Assembly (NCBI GenBank): GCA_003833135.1
Contig: QZLH01000307.1
Coordinates: 72,960 to 94,646 of the forward strand
Length of the DNA: 21,687 bases
Direction: 5' to 3'
DNA from: Oehlia diaphana
Taxonomy: Eukaryota > Glomeromycota > Glomeromycetes > Glomerales > Glomeraceae
The translations under genes and the position numbers were made by a program. Shown piece after piece: positions 9,491 to 18,362 of the stretch. Positions within the stretch are counted from its first letter, which is position 1; the number at the start of each line of letters is the position of its first letter. The notes under the pieces are model-generated. The model saw only the letters and a list, made by a program, of their open reading frames with translations. It made no database searches and was not told the DNA's origin.

Positions 9491-10381
9491 ATGTTAGATA
9501 AGCAATTTAATTTAGATTATATTGATACATCAAATACGAATAATGAATTTTTACACATTATTAAAAATTTTGATAAATTAAATATAAAAGAAATAAAGCC
9601 TACAATTGAAAATATTAGTGAATATATTTATGAAGGAGATTTAAGTATCGTGATCGATGAATTGGTTAATCTTATTTTTGTGAAAATAAATGAAGGAAAA
9701 AATGAAAAAATGATAAAACTATTTGTTTTAAATTATATTAATAGTAATGAGATAATTTCACAAGAAATTCATAATTGGCTTTTAAATAACCAAAATAATT
9801 CAAATTCTATTTATTTACTTGGATATTTTTATTATAATGGAATTGGGACTGATTTAAACAAACAAAAGGCGATTCAATTATGTCAAAAAGCTGCGGACTT
9901 AGACAATAGAATAGCTCAAATAGATCTTGCAAATGTATATCTTCTTGGAAAAGGTGTTGATAAAAATTATAAATTAGCCTTTGAATTATCTAAAAAATTA
10001 GCAGATGGAGAATTTGTTAGTGGAATAAATAACTTGGGTTATTGTTATAATTGGGGAATTGGAACCGATGTTAATAAACAAAAAGCGTTCGAATTATATC
10101 AAAAGGCGGCAGATTTAGAAAATTTGACTGGAATAAATAACTTAGGATGGTGTTATGAAAAGGGAATTGGAACTAATGTTGATAAGCAGAAGACATTTGA
10201 ACTATATCAAAAAGCGGCAAATTTAGGAAGTGATATAGCTCAATATAATCTTGCTTATATGTATGAAATTGGAGATGGAATTAAAAAAGATATGGATAAA
10301 GCAATATATTGGTACAAAAAATCTGCTGAACAAGGAGATGAGGTTGCCCAAAGTAAATTAGAAGAACTTTTAGAAAAATAA
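9491..10381 (+). CDS. Sel1-repeat protein, 296 aa, five repeats
   Basis: Paralogue of the other Sel1 proteins here and likewise a predicted protein-binding scaffold with unknown partner. Residues 1-105 are the shared N-terminal domain (NIKEIKPT, NISEYIYEGDL, IDELVNLIF, SQEIHNWLLNNQ). Repeats run at about 106-141, 142-177, 178-213, 214-249 and 250-286, then a short Lys/Glu-rich end. It has one 36-residue repeat fewer than the other three intact copies, consistent with an in-frame loss by unequal exchange. The start MLDKQFNL aligns with MSDKQINF and MSNKQVNF of paralogues, and a pyrimidine stretch plus TTTACAA precede it. Codons are AT-biased like its neighbours. No intron, signal peptide or membrane helix. 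Confidence 0.93.
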   Translation: MLDKQFNLDYIDTSNTNNEFLHIIKNFDKLNIKEIKPTIENISEYIYEGDLSIVIDELVNLIFVKINEGKNEKMIKLFVLNYINSNEIISQEIHNWLLNNQNNSNSIYLLGYFYYNGIGTDLNKQKAIQLCQKAADLDNRIAQIDLANVYLLGKGVDKNYKLAFELSKKLADGEFVSGINNLGYCYNWGIGTDVNKQKAFELYQKAADLENLTGINNLGWCYEKGIGTNVDKQKTFELYQKAANLGSDIAQYNLAYMYEIGDGIKKDMDKAIYWYKKSAEQGDEVAQSKLEELLEK

Positions 10382-11022
10382 TTATGTTATCGTTCTATAT
10401 CAATTAGCTTTATTATTTATTTTATTTAAGATTGTAAGACAATCACGTTAGATTTATACTATAGTACAGTTTAAATAAACAATCAACCATTTTGAGCGAA
10501 TAACAAATACCTTCTACAATCTTTTTGTTATTGAATGTAATAGGATATCAATTTTGAACAATTAATTTGTTTATTTTTATTTTATTTAGGCATTTATAGC
10601 AAAATGGTCAATTATTTTTTTACAAATAATAAATCAAAGTTGCATGGGATAACCTCACATTATTTTATCATGCTAATTATAATGATAATTATAAATCACG
10701 AATATATGTGAGAAAACATTACTAACAAAATGATGTCGAAAACGTATTAGAAGACTATTATAATAGTTTTAACTAATATAATTTATTTTTCTTCATATTC
10801 GTTATTAAAATTTTACAAAAAATTTATTTATTTAAAAACTTTTATATCAAAAAATATAAAAAACGGAAAAAATTATTTAGCTAAAAATATAATATCAATT
10901 ATTTATAGTTCTTCGTTACACTCCAGACTAATTATATTATAATAGTAAATTACATTTTTATGAATGTAATGATTCTTTTTATAAAAGCGACCGGTTTGGT
11001 CACACAATTAGCGTAAAAAATT
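10382..11022. other. Intergenic, no gene seen
   Basis: 3' flank of the 9491 gene and 5' flank of the Sel1 pseudogene at 11144. AT-rich, with AAATAAACAATC near 10474 that could serve as a polyadenylation region. Nothing else supported. Confidence 0.45.
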
Positions 11023-11053
11023 GCCGCAGTAGATCTACACTTAGTATCACCAT
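11023..11053 (+). promoter_or_regulatory. Decayed family upstream box before the Sel1 pseudogene
   Basis: Contains GCCGCAGTAGATCTACACTT and then AGTATCACCAT. The latter matches the CAGTATCACCAT next to the box of the 7819 gene, followed in both by AAATAAATA and ATGT. TGATCnGC itself is not intact. Confidence 0.35.
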
Positions 11054-11143
11054 ACTGTCCATACAAATAAATAAATAAATATGTCGTGAAAAGTTACGCA
11101 TTATTTATATGTACATTCTTTTCTTCTTTCCTCACATTTTTAA

Positions 11144-11804
11144 ATTGAGATACAATTTAATTCAGATATTGCAATACTAATAATTTACATAGTGGACTTT
11201 CTCGAATTTTTCTTAATTTTAATAATATAAACATAAAAGAAATAGAACCTACAACCGAAAAGATCAATGAATATATTTCTGAAGATTTAAATAATATGGT
11301 TGATGAATTAGTTGATCTTATTTTTAAGAAACTAAATGAAGAGGAAGATGAAGGACCAATAAATGAGTACGTTCTCGATTATATTAATAATCAAGAGACA
11401 ACTTTGAAGAAATTAAATGTTACTTTTTAATAACCAAAATATTTCAAATAATATTTATTTATTAGGATATTTTAATTATTACGGACTCGGGGCTAAATCT
11501 TTAAAGCAGAAGGGAATTAAATTATGTAAAAAAGCAATAGGGTTGAAAAATAGCGTGGTTCAATTATATTTCACTAATGTATTCAAGTATGATACTAATT
11601 ATTATTATCTACCTTTTGAATTATCTAAAAAATTTGCAGAACAAGAATCTGAAGACGATATAGATGTTTTTGATACTTGTTATTGGAAGTGATATTAATT
11701 ATACTATAGCATTTGAATTATTTCAAGAAACAGCAGTTTTAGGATGTTTATCTGGACTGAAAAGCATAGGACCTTTATATTATGTTTGTGTGGGAGTCAA
11801 TTAA
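11144..11804 (+). pseudogene. Sel1-repeat pseudogene, nearly full N-terminal half
   Basis: A near complete but broken Sel1 paralogue. The likely start codon is ATT at 11144 where paralogues have ATG, followed by a QFNSDIA-like stretch. NINIKEIEPTTEKINEYI, VDELVDLIFKK and YVLDYINNQ follow in one frame to stops after 11425. A frameshift moves the reading frame to one open at 11417-11692 (FNNQNISNNIYLLGYFNYYG, then LPFELSKKFAEQ). A further shift near 11690 restores SDINYTIAFELFQE and ends at TAA 11802-11804, inside what should be the next repeat. At least two frameshifts, a lost start and a truncation make it nonfunctional. An 91-codon open frame in the middle should not be taken as a gene. Confidence 0.87.
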
Positions 11805-12305
11805 TTTATTGTCAATTTACTATTTAATTTATTTGATTCTTTTATAACTAGTTTTAAATAATTAGTACTCATTTTTATCTTTTTATTCTTTTGTACATCA
11901 TAATCACATGTACATTGTTATGCGTGATAGAGTGACAGACGTAATAAGCAATTCATATTATGATTATTAAAATTTGCTATTTCAACTTAAAAATATATTG
12001 TGTAAAAAATTAATAAATTACAATATATGATTTACAATTCCAGAGATTTCAATTACTAGAGCTATGTATACATTTTAAAGTTAATCCTCTTATTATAAAT
12101 TCTTATAGTAATTTAATGGATCATCTTTCCATAATGTTAAATGTGATATTTCAAACTATTATTTTTAATTTTATTTAACCTCATCAAATATATGGTCATA
12201 GTCGTAACATAATGAATATTCCCTTTAGTGAGGGTCGAAAGTGAAAGGTAAGATAGGCAGTGTATTGGTATCCATTTAAGTACTATATCATAATAATTAA
12301 ATAAT
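11805..12305. other. Intergenic, no gene seen
   Basis: AT-rich spacer between two Sel1 relics. No coding, RNA gene or repeat that I can support. Confidence 0.45.
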
Positions 12306-12490
12306 ATCTCTTATTCTATTTAATAAAATAAATATTAAAGAAACAGGATCTAATATTAAAAAATATCAAATGAAACATTCGTATCTTTGATGAATTTTGG
12401 TGGATGAATCAGCTAATCATAATTTTATAAAGGAAAAGATAAATAATCAATATAATAACATGTTCTTAATTATATTGATAGTTGACAAGA
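12306..12490 (+). pseudogene. Sel1-family N-terminal relic
   Basis: Short decayed piece matching only the family N-terminal domain: LILFNKINIKETGSNIKKY corresponds to IQNFDKINIKETEPI of the gene at 18363-19343. Later come VDESAN, FIKEKINN and a degraded FLNYI helix. In-frame TGA TGA occurs near 12388-12393 where FEGDL is expected. No Sel1 repeats follow, so this is the 5' stump of a lost copy. Confidence 0.68.
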
Positions 12491-12852
12491 CAATAATTAA
12501 ATTATATTTTTATTTATTTATATTTACTTAATTCGTGATCCATGGATCAGCTGCAATGATCTGAAGAGAGAATCTGGCGTGGCGTCAAATAAAAGTAAAA
12601 AATCAAATAACTATTTGAAACTGAAACTTTGTTTAATATATTAAATTAAAATATTTTATTGTTTGAATGAATTCACATAAAAAGCATTATTTAAGAAATG
12701 AAAATCGGGTATCAGAAAAAAATTACTAATGATCGACGATAAATTTGCACCGAAATTATATATGAATTTTTTTGCCGTTGACATGATAATTGATGTTACA
12801 CGAAAGGATGTCGATGCAATAAAGCCAAAAATCGTTGTGGAAACACAAGAAC
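12491..12852. other. Intergenic upstream of the Sel1 gene at 12972
   Basis: No supported coding. A minus-strand frame at 12656-12889 overlaps the promoter of the plus-strand Sel1 gene and shows no family motif. GGATCAGCTGCAATG near 12544 resembles the family box and may be a remnant or chance. Confidence 0.45.
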
Positions 12853-12868
12853 TGATCAGCACTGCAGT
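12853..12868 (+). promoter_or_regulatory. Shared upstream box of the Sel1 gene at 12972
   Basis: Reads TGATCAGCACTGCAGT, 119 bp before the ATG, followed by GTTAAATATGTTGTA. The pseudogene at 14491 has CTGCAGTGTTAAA and ATGTTGTA in the same order. Confidence 0.58.
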
Positions 12869-12971
12869 GTTAAATATGTTGTAGAACAAAAAAAAAAAAA
12901 AATAAATTTAAAATTACGTGATTTTCTTTCTCCTTATTTCATAAAATTCTTTGCAGTAAAATAACTTTACA

Positions 12972-13970
12972 ATGTCCAATAACCAACCAAATTTAGATTC
13001 TAACAATAATATAAATTTATTACAAGATTTTTTTCAAAATATTAAAAACTTTGGCAAAATGGATATAAGAGAAATAGAACCTACAACTGAAAATATTAAT
13101 GAATACGTGTTTGAAGGAGACTTAAATATTGTAATTAATGAATTAGTTAACCTTATTTTTAAGGAAATAAATGAAGGAAAAAGTAAAGAATCAATGAAGA
13201 AACATGTTATTAATTATATTAATTATCAAATGATAACCTTACAACAAATTTATAACTGGCTTTTAAATAATCAAGATACTTCAAATTCTATTTATTTATT
13301 TGGATATCTTAATTATCATGGAATTGGAACTAATTCTAATAAACAAAAAGCAATTGAATTATGTCAAAAAGCGGCAGAGTTGGAAAATATAGTAGCTCAA
13401 ATAGATATTGCTAATATGCATATTTATGGGAAAAATATTGATAATGATTATAATTTGGCTTTTCAATTATCTGAAAAGTTGGCAAAAGAAGAGTACGCAA
13501 GTGGAATAAATAACTTAGGTTATTGTTATAACAATGGAATTGGTACTGATCTTAATGAACAAAAAGCATTTGAATTATATCAAAAAGCAGCAGATTTGGG
13601 AAATTCGGCTGGAATTAAAAACTTAGGACAGTGTTATTTTAAAGGAATTGGAACTGCTGTTAATAAACAAAAGGCATTTGAATTATTTCAAAAAGCAGCA
13701 GATTTAGAAAATTCAACTGGGATAAGTAACTTAGGATGGTGTTATTATAAAGGAATTGGAACTGATATTGATAAGCAAAAGGCCTTTGAATTATATCAGA
13801 AGGCAGCAAATTTAGGAAATGATACAGCCCAATATAATATTGCTTATATGTATGAATATGGAATTGGAGTTAAAAAAGATATAGATCAAGCAATATATTG
13901 GTACAAAAAATCTGCTGAACAAGAATACCAATATGCGAAAAATAAGTTGAAAGTTCTTTTAGAAAAATGA
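12972..13970 (+). CDS. Sel1-repeat protein, 332 aa, six repeats
   Basis: Longest intact member of the local family; predicted cytoplasmic or nuclear scaffold, partner unknown. The N-terminal domain covers about 1-105 (DIREIEPTTENINEYVFEGD, INELVNLIF, QQIYNWLLNNQ). Six repeats lie at about 106-141, 142-177, 178-213, 214-249, 250-285 and 286-322, with consensus LGYCYxxGIGTD and KAFELYQKAADLG. As in all copies, the second repeat is the divergent one (IDIANMHIYGKNIDNDY) and the last carries IYWYKKSAEQ. ATG is preceded by TTTACA and is the only start that keeps the MSNxQ opening seen in paralogues. No intron. It lies head to tail with the 9491 gene and the relics between. Confidence 0.94.
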   Translation: MSNNQPNLDSNNNINLLQDFFQNIKNFGKMDIREIEPTTENINEYVFEGDLNIVINELVNLIFKEINEGKSKESMKKHVINYINYQMITLQQIYNWLLNNQDTSNSIYLFGYLNYHGIGTNSNKQKAIELCQKAAELENIVAQIDIANMHIYGKNIDNDYNLAFQLSEKLAKEEYASGINNLGYCYNNGIGTDLNEQKAFELYQKAADLGNSAGIKNLGQCYFKGIGTAVNKQKAFELFQKAADLENSTGISNLGWCYYKGIGTDIDKQKAFELYQKAANLGNDTAQYNIAYMYEYGIGVKKDIDQAIYWYKKSAEQEYQYAKNKLKVLLEK

Positions 13971-14337
13971 TCATTTACTTTTTTTTTTTTTGGTCATTAG
14001 CAATAAACAATCTTTTTTATTATAATTACCTTAATTATAACAATAAATGAAATAATTTATTGGATGGTAGTCATTTTATGGTGGAAAAACAATTTTGTGA
14101 AAATGTCATTTATTAAATCTTCATCAAATAAAATCTATGATAATTGATACTATATAAAAGGTTTAGTGATTTACACCTCCTATCTAAATCATTATAAATA
14201 TGACGTAGCTGCTGCATTTCCTATATAGTATAATATATAGTATAATATTGATCAAAAATCAACATTAGGTTATGTAATATTTTAGTTTGACAATCATATG
14301 ACTCGGTTAAATTCCACGCCTGAGCCGTGAGACCGTG
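13971..14337. other. Intergenic, 3' flank of the Sel1 gene at 12972
   Basis: Begins with a poly-T run and AATAAACAATC, a possible 3'-end signal also seen after the 9491 gene. A short duplication TATAGTATAATA lies near 14224-14247. No coding seen. Confidence 0.45.
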
Positions 14338-14400
14338 TGATCAGCGGCTAATAGTAAAGTACAATAAACTTTGTTGCGGAAGTACAAAAACTGCAGTGTT
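14338..14400 (+). promoter_or_regulatory. Family upstream box before the Sel1 pseudogene at 14491
   Basis: TGATCAGCGG at 14338-14347 and ACTGCAGTGTT at 14390-14400, spaced by 42 bp. These are the same words as in the 7819 and 12972 genes. The regulatory sequence has survived although the gene is broken. Confidence 0.5.
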
Positions 14401-14490
14401 AAAAAACATTTAAATAAAAATGTTGTAAAATAAAATGTTTAAGTATATTTCTGTATATTTATTATTTCTATTTCGTTAAACAATCTCACA

Positions 14491-14833
14491 ATGTCTAACT
14501 ATAATTCATTACTTAAACTTTCTCAAATTATACAAAATTTTGATAAAATTAGTATAAAAGAAATAGAACCCACAACAGGGGAAATACTAATAAAATTATT
14601 TTTGAAGGAGTTTTAAGTATTATTATTGATGAATTAGTTGAACTTAATTATAAGAAACTTAATGAAGGAGAAGATGAAATCGTAATAAAACGTATGTTTT
14701 AAATTACAAGATAATTTCACAAGATATTGTTAATCATTTTCCAAATAACCAAACTAATTCAATATCTATTTATTTACTTAGATATATTAATTATTATGGA
14801 ATTGAAATCGGCTTCAACACAGAAAAAGGATAG
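14491..14833 (+). pseudogene. Sel1-repeat pseudogene, truncated after the N-terminal domain
   Basis: Starts with an intact ATG and MSNYNSLLKLSQIIQNFDKI, then SIKEIEPTTGE. A frameshift near 14583 moves to IIFEGVLSIIIDELVEL and KKLNEGEDE, and a second shift with a small deletion near 14690 leads to KIISQDIVNHFPNNQ, SIYLLRYINYYGIEIGFN and a stop at 14831-14833. Only the first part of repeat 1 survives. Beyond it Sel1 similarity ends and the T-rich array region follows. The shadow frame at 14727-14984 is not a gene. Confidence 0.86.
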
Positions 14834-14989
14834 TAAAGGCTCTCCCCCTATAAGTACTAATGACCTCTACTTGTTTACAGAGGAGGGGTTTATAATAGAT
14901 ATATATATGCATGTACAGTATGTATATGAGCACATATATGCACAATTACACATCATTAAAAATTTCGGCAATTTGATCAACTAACTTTT

Positions 14990-17130
14990 TTAAACCTTTT
15001 TCTCTCTTCCCTTATCCTTTTACTTTTACATTTCCCTAATTCCCTTCTCTTTTTTCTCTTTTTTTTCTCTTTTCTTGCTTCTCTTATACTTTTTATTTAG
15101 TTAATAAAACGTTTCTAGCGTTACAATTTTTTTCTTTTTTTTAGGTAGTTTTTCCAGTCTCCTTAGATGCGAATTTCGGTAAGCTTGTCTTTTTTTAATT
15201 GTTTTATTTTAATTAACGACTTTAATAGTTGTTTTTTCTTGCTTTTTTTTAGACAACTTGATTATTTGGCTATTTTGACGAATTTGACGTGTGGGAATAT
15301 AGTGGGAACTTTTTTTCTTAATTATTCTTAATTATCTATTTTAACAAAACGTTTTCTAACGTTTTAAATTTTTTTGGGTGGTTCTTTCAGTCTCCCTAAA
15401 CACGAACTTGGTATTTAACTAAATTATTCAATTTTTTTTTTAATTGCTTTTATTTTAGCGAACAGTTTCTAACAGGCCATTTACTTTCTTTTATCTAGAT
15501 GGTTCTCTTTGGGATTCCGGTTGGGTTATTTTTTTTTTCATTAATTACTTTATTTTAACGAACTTTATTAACAATTAGTTTTTATCTTTTAGAGTTTGCC
15601 GATTCCTTCTGGAAATGGAAGTGAGCGTGCATTTTTTTTCTTTTTTTTTTATTTCTTCCTAGTTCGTATTTGTTATTGACTTTTGATTCTCCTTTTTTGT
15701 AGATTTCAGCTTTTTTTTTACGTTTTGGTGAATCCTTCAGTGTTATCTTTCTTTTTTAGGTATTGCCGATTTTCTGGATGTGCAATTTTATTTTCGTTTT
15801 ATCTATTTGTCTTCACTATTAACAATCAATTAACTTCTTTTAGGTTTCGATATTTCTTTTTTTTATGTTTCAATGTCTCTTTTGTGGAAATAAAGGTGGG
15901 TTTTTTATTGTTTGTTGTTTTTTTGTTGTCTTTAGTAAACGTTTCCTTGAAGAAATATATAGAAACATAAACACTGTCCAATTTCTCACCAAAATCCCAC
16001 GCATTTGAAGGAACAAAACCTAAAAAGAGAAAGATTATTAGTTTAGTACCAATGTTTCAATTTTTTCCTTTATTAGACGACCAAGTCATTGGATGTGCAA
16101 GATTTTGATAGGATGGAAATATTTTTTTGAAGTACTATTTGATGAGACGTTTATTAACGTTTCTTTCTCTTTTTTAGATGACCTATTTTTTGAACTTTTA
16201 GATACAGATTTCGGTAGGCTTTTTTTTTTTCTTAACTATTTATTTTAATGATACATTTTCTAACGTTTCATCATTTTCTTCTTTTCAATCAGGACGCTTG
16301 AAAATCGAAGATTTTCTTGTTTTTCTTGGTGAGAAATTGGAAGATGTTTTTTTTTGATTGTTAATTTTAACAAATTTAACATTTCATCCTTTTATTTTGG
16401 TCGGATCTAGAATGTGAATTTTGGAAACTTTTCTTTTTTTGAACTTAGGAACACAGCAATTTTTTTTTTTTAATATATTTCTTTTAACGAAACAAGTCTT
16501 AACGTTAACGTTTCGTTCTTTTTTTTAGACGAGTTCTGAAAATGTGATTGTGGTTGAAAAAGTAAACCATGAAATTTCACGAATTTTAAGGAAACAGAAA
16601 ATAAAAACTCGCTCCCTTTTGACGGCAAAATGCAAACTGGAAATTTTTTAAATGATTTTGAGCATTAATTTCGGTGGGAACTTGCATTTTTTCTAAAAAA
16701 AATTCATTTTTTAACGAAATGCTCACTAACACCTCATTTACTTCCTTCTTAGACGGCTAAAGATCGCGCGGAATTTTGGTGGAGACTAACTTAACGGTTT
16801 CTTTCTTTCTTTCTTTTTTTTTTTAAGGAATGGTACTAATGTTTATTTTGTTTTACCTTTTTTTTTAGAAGACTGATACTTCAAATCTTTGGAAGTGCAG
16901 GATTTCGGTACGGAAACCAAAGAAGCTTTTTTTATAACTGATTTAATGAAACGTTTTCTAACAGTTTGTTCTCCTCCTTTTTTTAGATGTCCAAGCATGG
17001 ATTTTTTGGCTGGAACTTGAACTCGATAATTTTTTTTGATTTGGTAAGTTTTCGATAATTCTCTTTAATACTTTCATTTTAACAGAACTTTACTAATGTT
17101 CGTTGTTTCTTTCTTTTTTTTTTAGGCAGT
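14990..17130 (+). repeat. T-rich array of degenerate intron-like units
   Basis: A 2.1-kb stretch of many diverged units. A typical unit has AACGTT, four bases (TTCT, TATT), then AACGTT; a long T/C tract; TAG; an exon-like piece of about 35-60 bp, often with GAATTTCG or TGGAACTTG; a GGTAAG-like donor; and a T-rich spacer. Acceptor-like TAG after T/C tracts ends at 15144, 15252, 15498, 15592, 15702, 15759, 15843, 16076, 16177, 16528, 16752, 16868, 16986 and 17125 among others. Donor-like sites occur at 15179, 16214, 16329, 16908 and 17044. CTAAC or TTAAC sits where a branch point would be. The exon-like pieces give no shared protein. It may be a minisatellite-like expansion of an intron/exon pair or a multi-intron noncoding transcript. 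The orientation is consistent, so I place it on the plus strand. Confidence 0.6.
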
Positions 17131-17769
17131 CAGCTTGAATCTTCAATGTTGAAAATATTTACTTTTGGAAACATAATGATTTTACCTAATATATTTACCA
17201 TATTTACTATAACAGCACCATATGTCATTATAGATTTACTTCAAATTAGCAATATTTACTGTACTTCATAATAATGTTTTATTTTCTATATAGTTGCTTT
17301 GCAACTGTCTATACATCCGTTTATATTAAATCCATACAACTGCATCGAATATGAAGTAGCATACGCCTACTATAAAATAGCGGCAATATAGCTACTACAT
17401 AGCCCGATTTTACGGATTTCAGCAAAATATGATATGCACATATTGTAAAATTATTCAGACATCTAATTTAACAAAACATATTAAAGTAGTTATAGTTCCA
17501 ACACCTTAATAAATTCTTTAATTTTGGTTGATAACTTTAATTTTGTGTAATATTTTAGAACCAACAACCAATATAACCAGTTGGATTTTTAATAAATAAA
17601 TTATTTATTTAAATTATGTTATAATATTACAAAAACAAATAAAAAGCATTTTAAATATATTATTTTTTATGAAATAGTAGTATAACAAAAGTAATTTTAA
17701 ATTTTTTTCTGAAAAAAAAAAAAAAAAAAAATTATTTACTTAAACCTTACAATATATAAGAGGCCATTA
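17131..17769. other. Intergenic, no gene seen
   Basis: AT-rich. Contains the small perfect hairpin AGTTGC-TTT-GCAACT near 17296 and a run of about 20 A near 17711-17730. No coding or RNA gene supported. Confidence 0.45.
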
Positions 17770-18064
17770 GGCCAAGTAAATAAAATTGTTCGTTTCTCAT
17801 GACCGGGCGGGTCATGTAAATGTTACAAAAAGATAAAAAAATTTATTTTATTTAGTCATGTGATTTTGGTTTTGACCAATCATAATCATAAAAAAATAAA
17901 TTTTTTTTCCACCCGGTGACCCGGGCAAAAAAATTTATTAAATCAACCAATCATCATCTAGGGAATCGGCTAAATTTTTTTGAAAATAAATTTTTTTTCC
18001 GGGCGGCCGGGTCAAATTTAGCAATTTTTTTTCATGAGAAACGAATAATTTTATTTCTTTGGCC
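17770..18064. mobile_element. PIF/Harbinger-like MITE (295 bp)
   Basis: Terminal inverted repeats of 33 bp: the left begins GGCCAAGTAAATAAAATTGT and the inverse of the right begins GGCCAAAGAAATAAAATTAT. Both continue through TTCGTTTCTCATGA with three differences overall. Each end abuts TTA (17767-17769 and 18065-18067), the 3-bp target duplication typical of PIF/Harbinger (Tourist-like) elements. The interior has CCGGGCGG, CACCCGGTGACCCGGGC and CCGGGCGGCCGGGT blocks, unusually GC-rich here. No transposase; an open frame at 17916-18116 is incidental. Confidence 0.9.
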
Positions 18065-18183
18065 TTATAAAAATTGTTGCAACATATTTATTTATGGTTA
18101 TTTATTTTTTAGCTAATAAATCACTTCATATATTTTTCATATATTTTATACTAATAATTTGCGTTTTGTAGTTATATATTCTT

Positions 18184-18330
18184 ATTAATTCAAATTTAGT
18201 AAAAATAGTGAATTACTTTATTTTTTATTAATTCAAATCTAGTAAAGAATATTTGAACAATGAATTACTTTATTTATTATTAATTCAAATTTAGTAAAGA
18301 ATATTTGAATAGTGAATTACTTTATTTTAC
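18184..18330 (+). repeat. Three-copy 52-bp tandem repeat
   Basis: Units at 18184-18226 (43 bp, shortened), 18227-18278 and 18279-18330 each begin ATTAATTCAAAT and end with TGAATTACTTTATTT. The first lacks about 9 bp. The array ends 33 bp before the stop codon end of the minus-strand Sel1 gene, so it lies in that gene's 3' flank or UTR. Confidence 0.85.
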
Positions 18331-18362
18331 TCTTAATTTTATAATATAGTAATAAATATAAT

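Noticed and set aside
11417..11692. Separate 91-residue Sel1 protein
   Set aside because: Matching sequence continues on both sides in other frames; the Met is only an internal Asn-Val/Met position created by a frameshift in a pseudogene.
15683..15970. Open frame of 95 codons, very hydrophobic
   Set aside because: It is a translation of T-rich array sequence giving runs of Phe and Leu; it crosses several splice-like signals and has no family motif.
17286..17320. Hairpin AGTTGC-TTT-GCAACT as a terminator or RNA gene
   Set aside because: The stem is only 6 bp, common by chance; no tRNA A or B box or other RNA signature is near.
17916..18116. Small protein on the plus strand
   Set aside because: It reads the interior and right inverted repeat of the Harbinger-like MITE and continues past its end.
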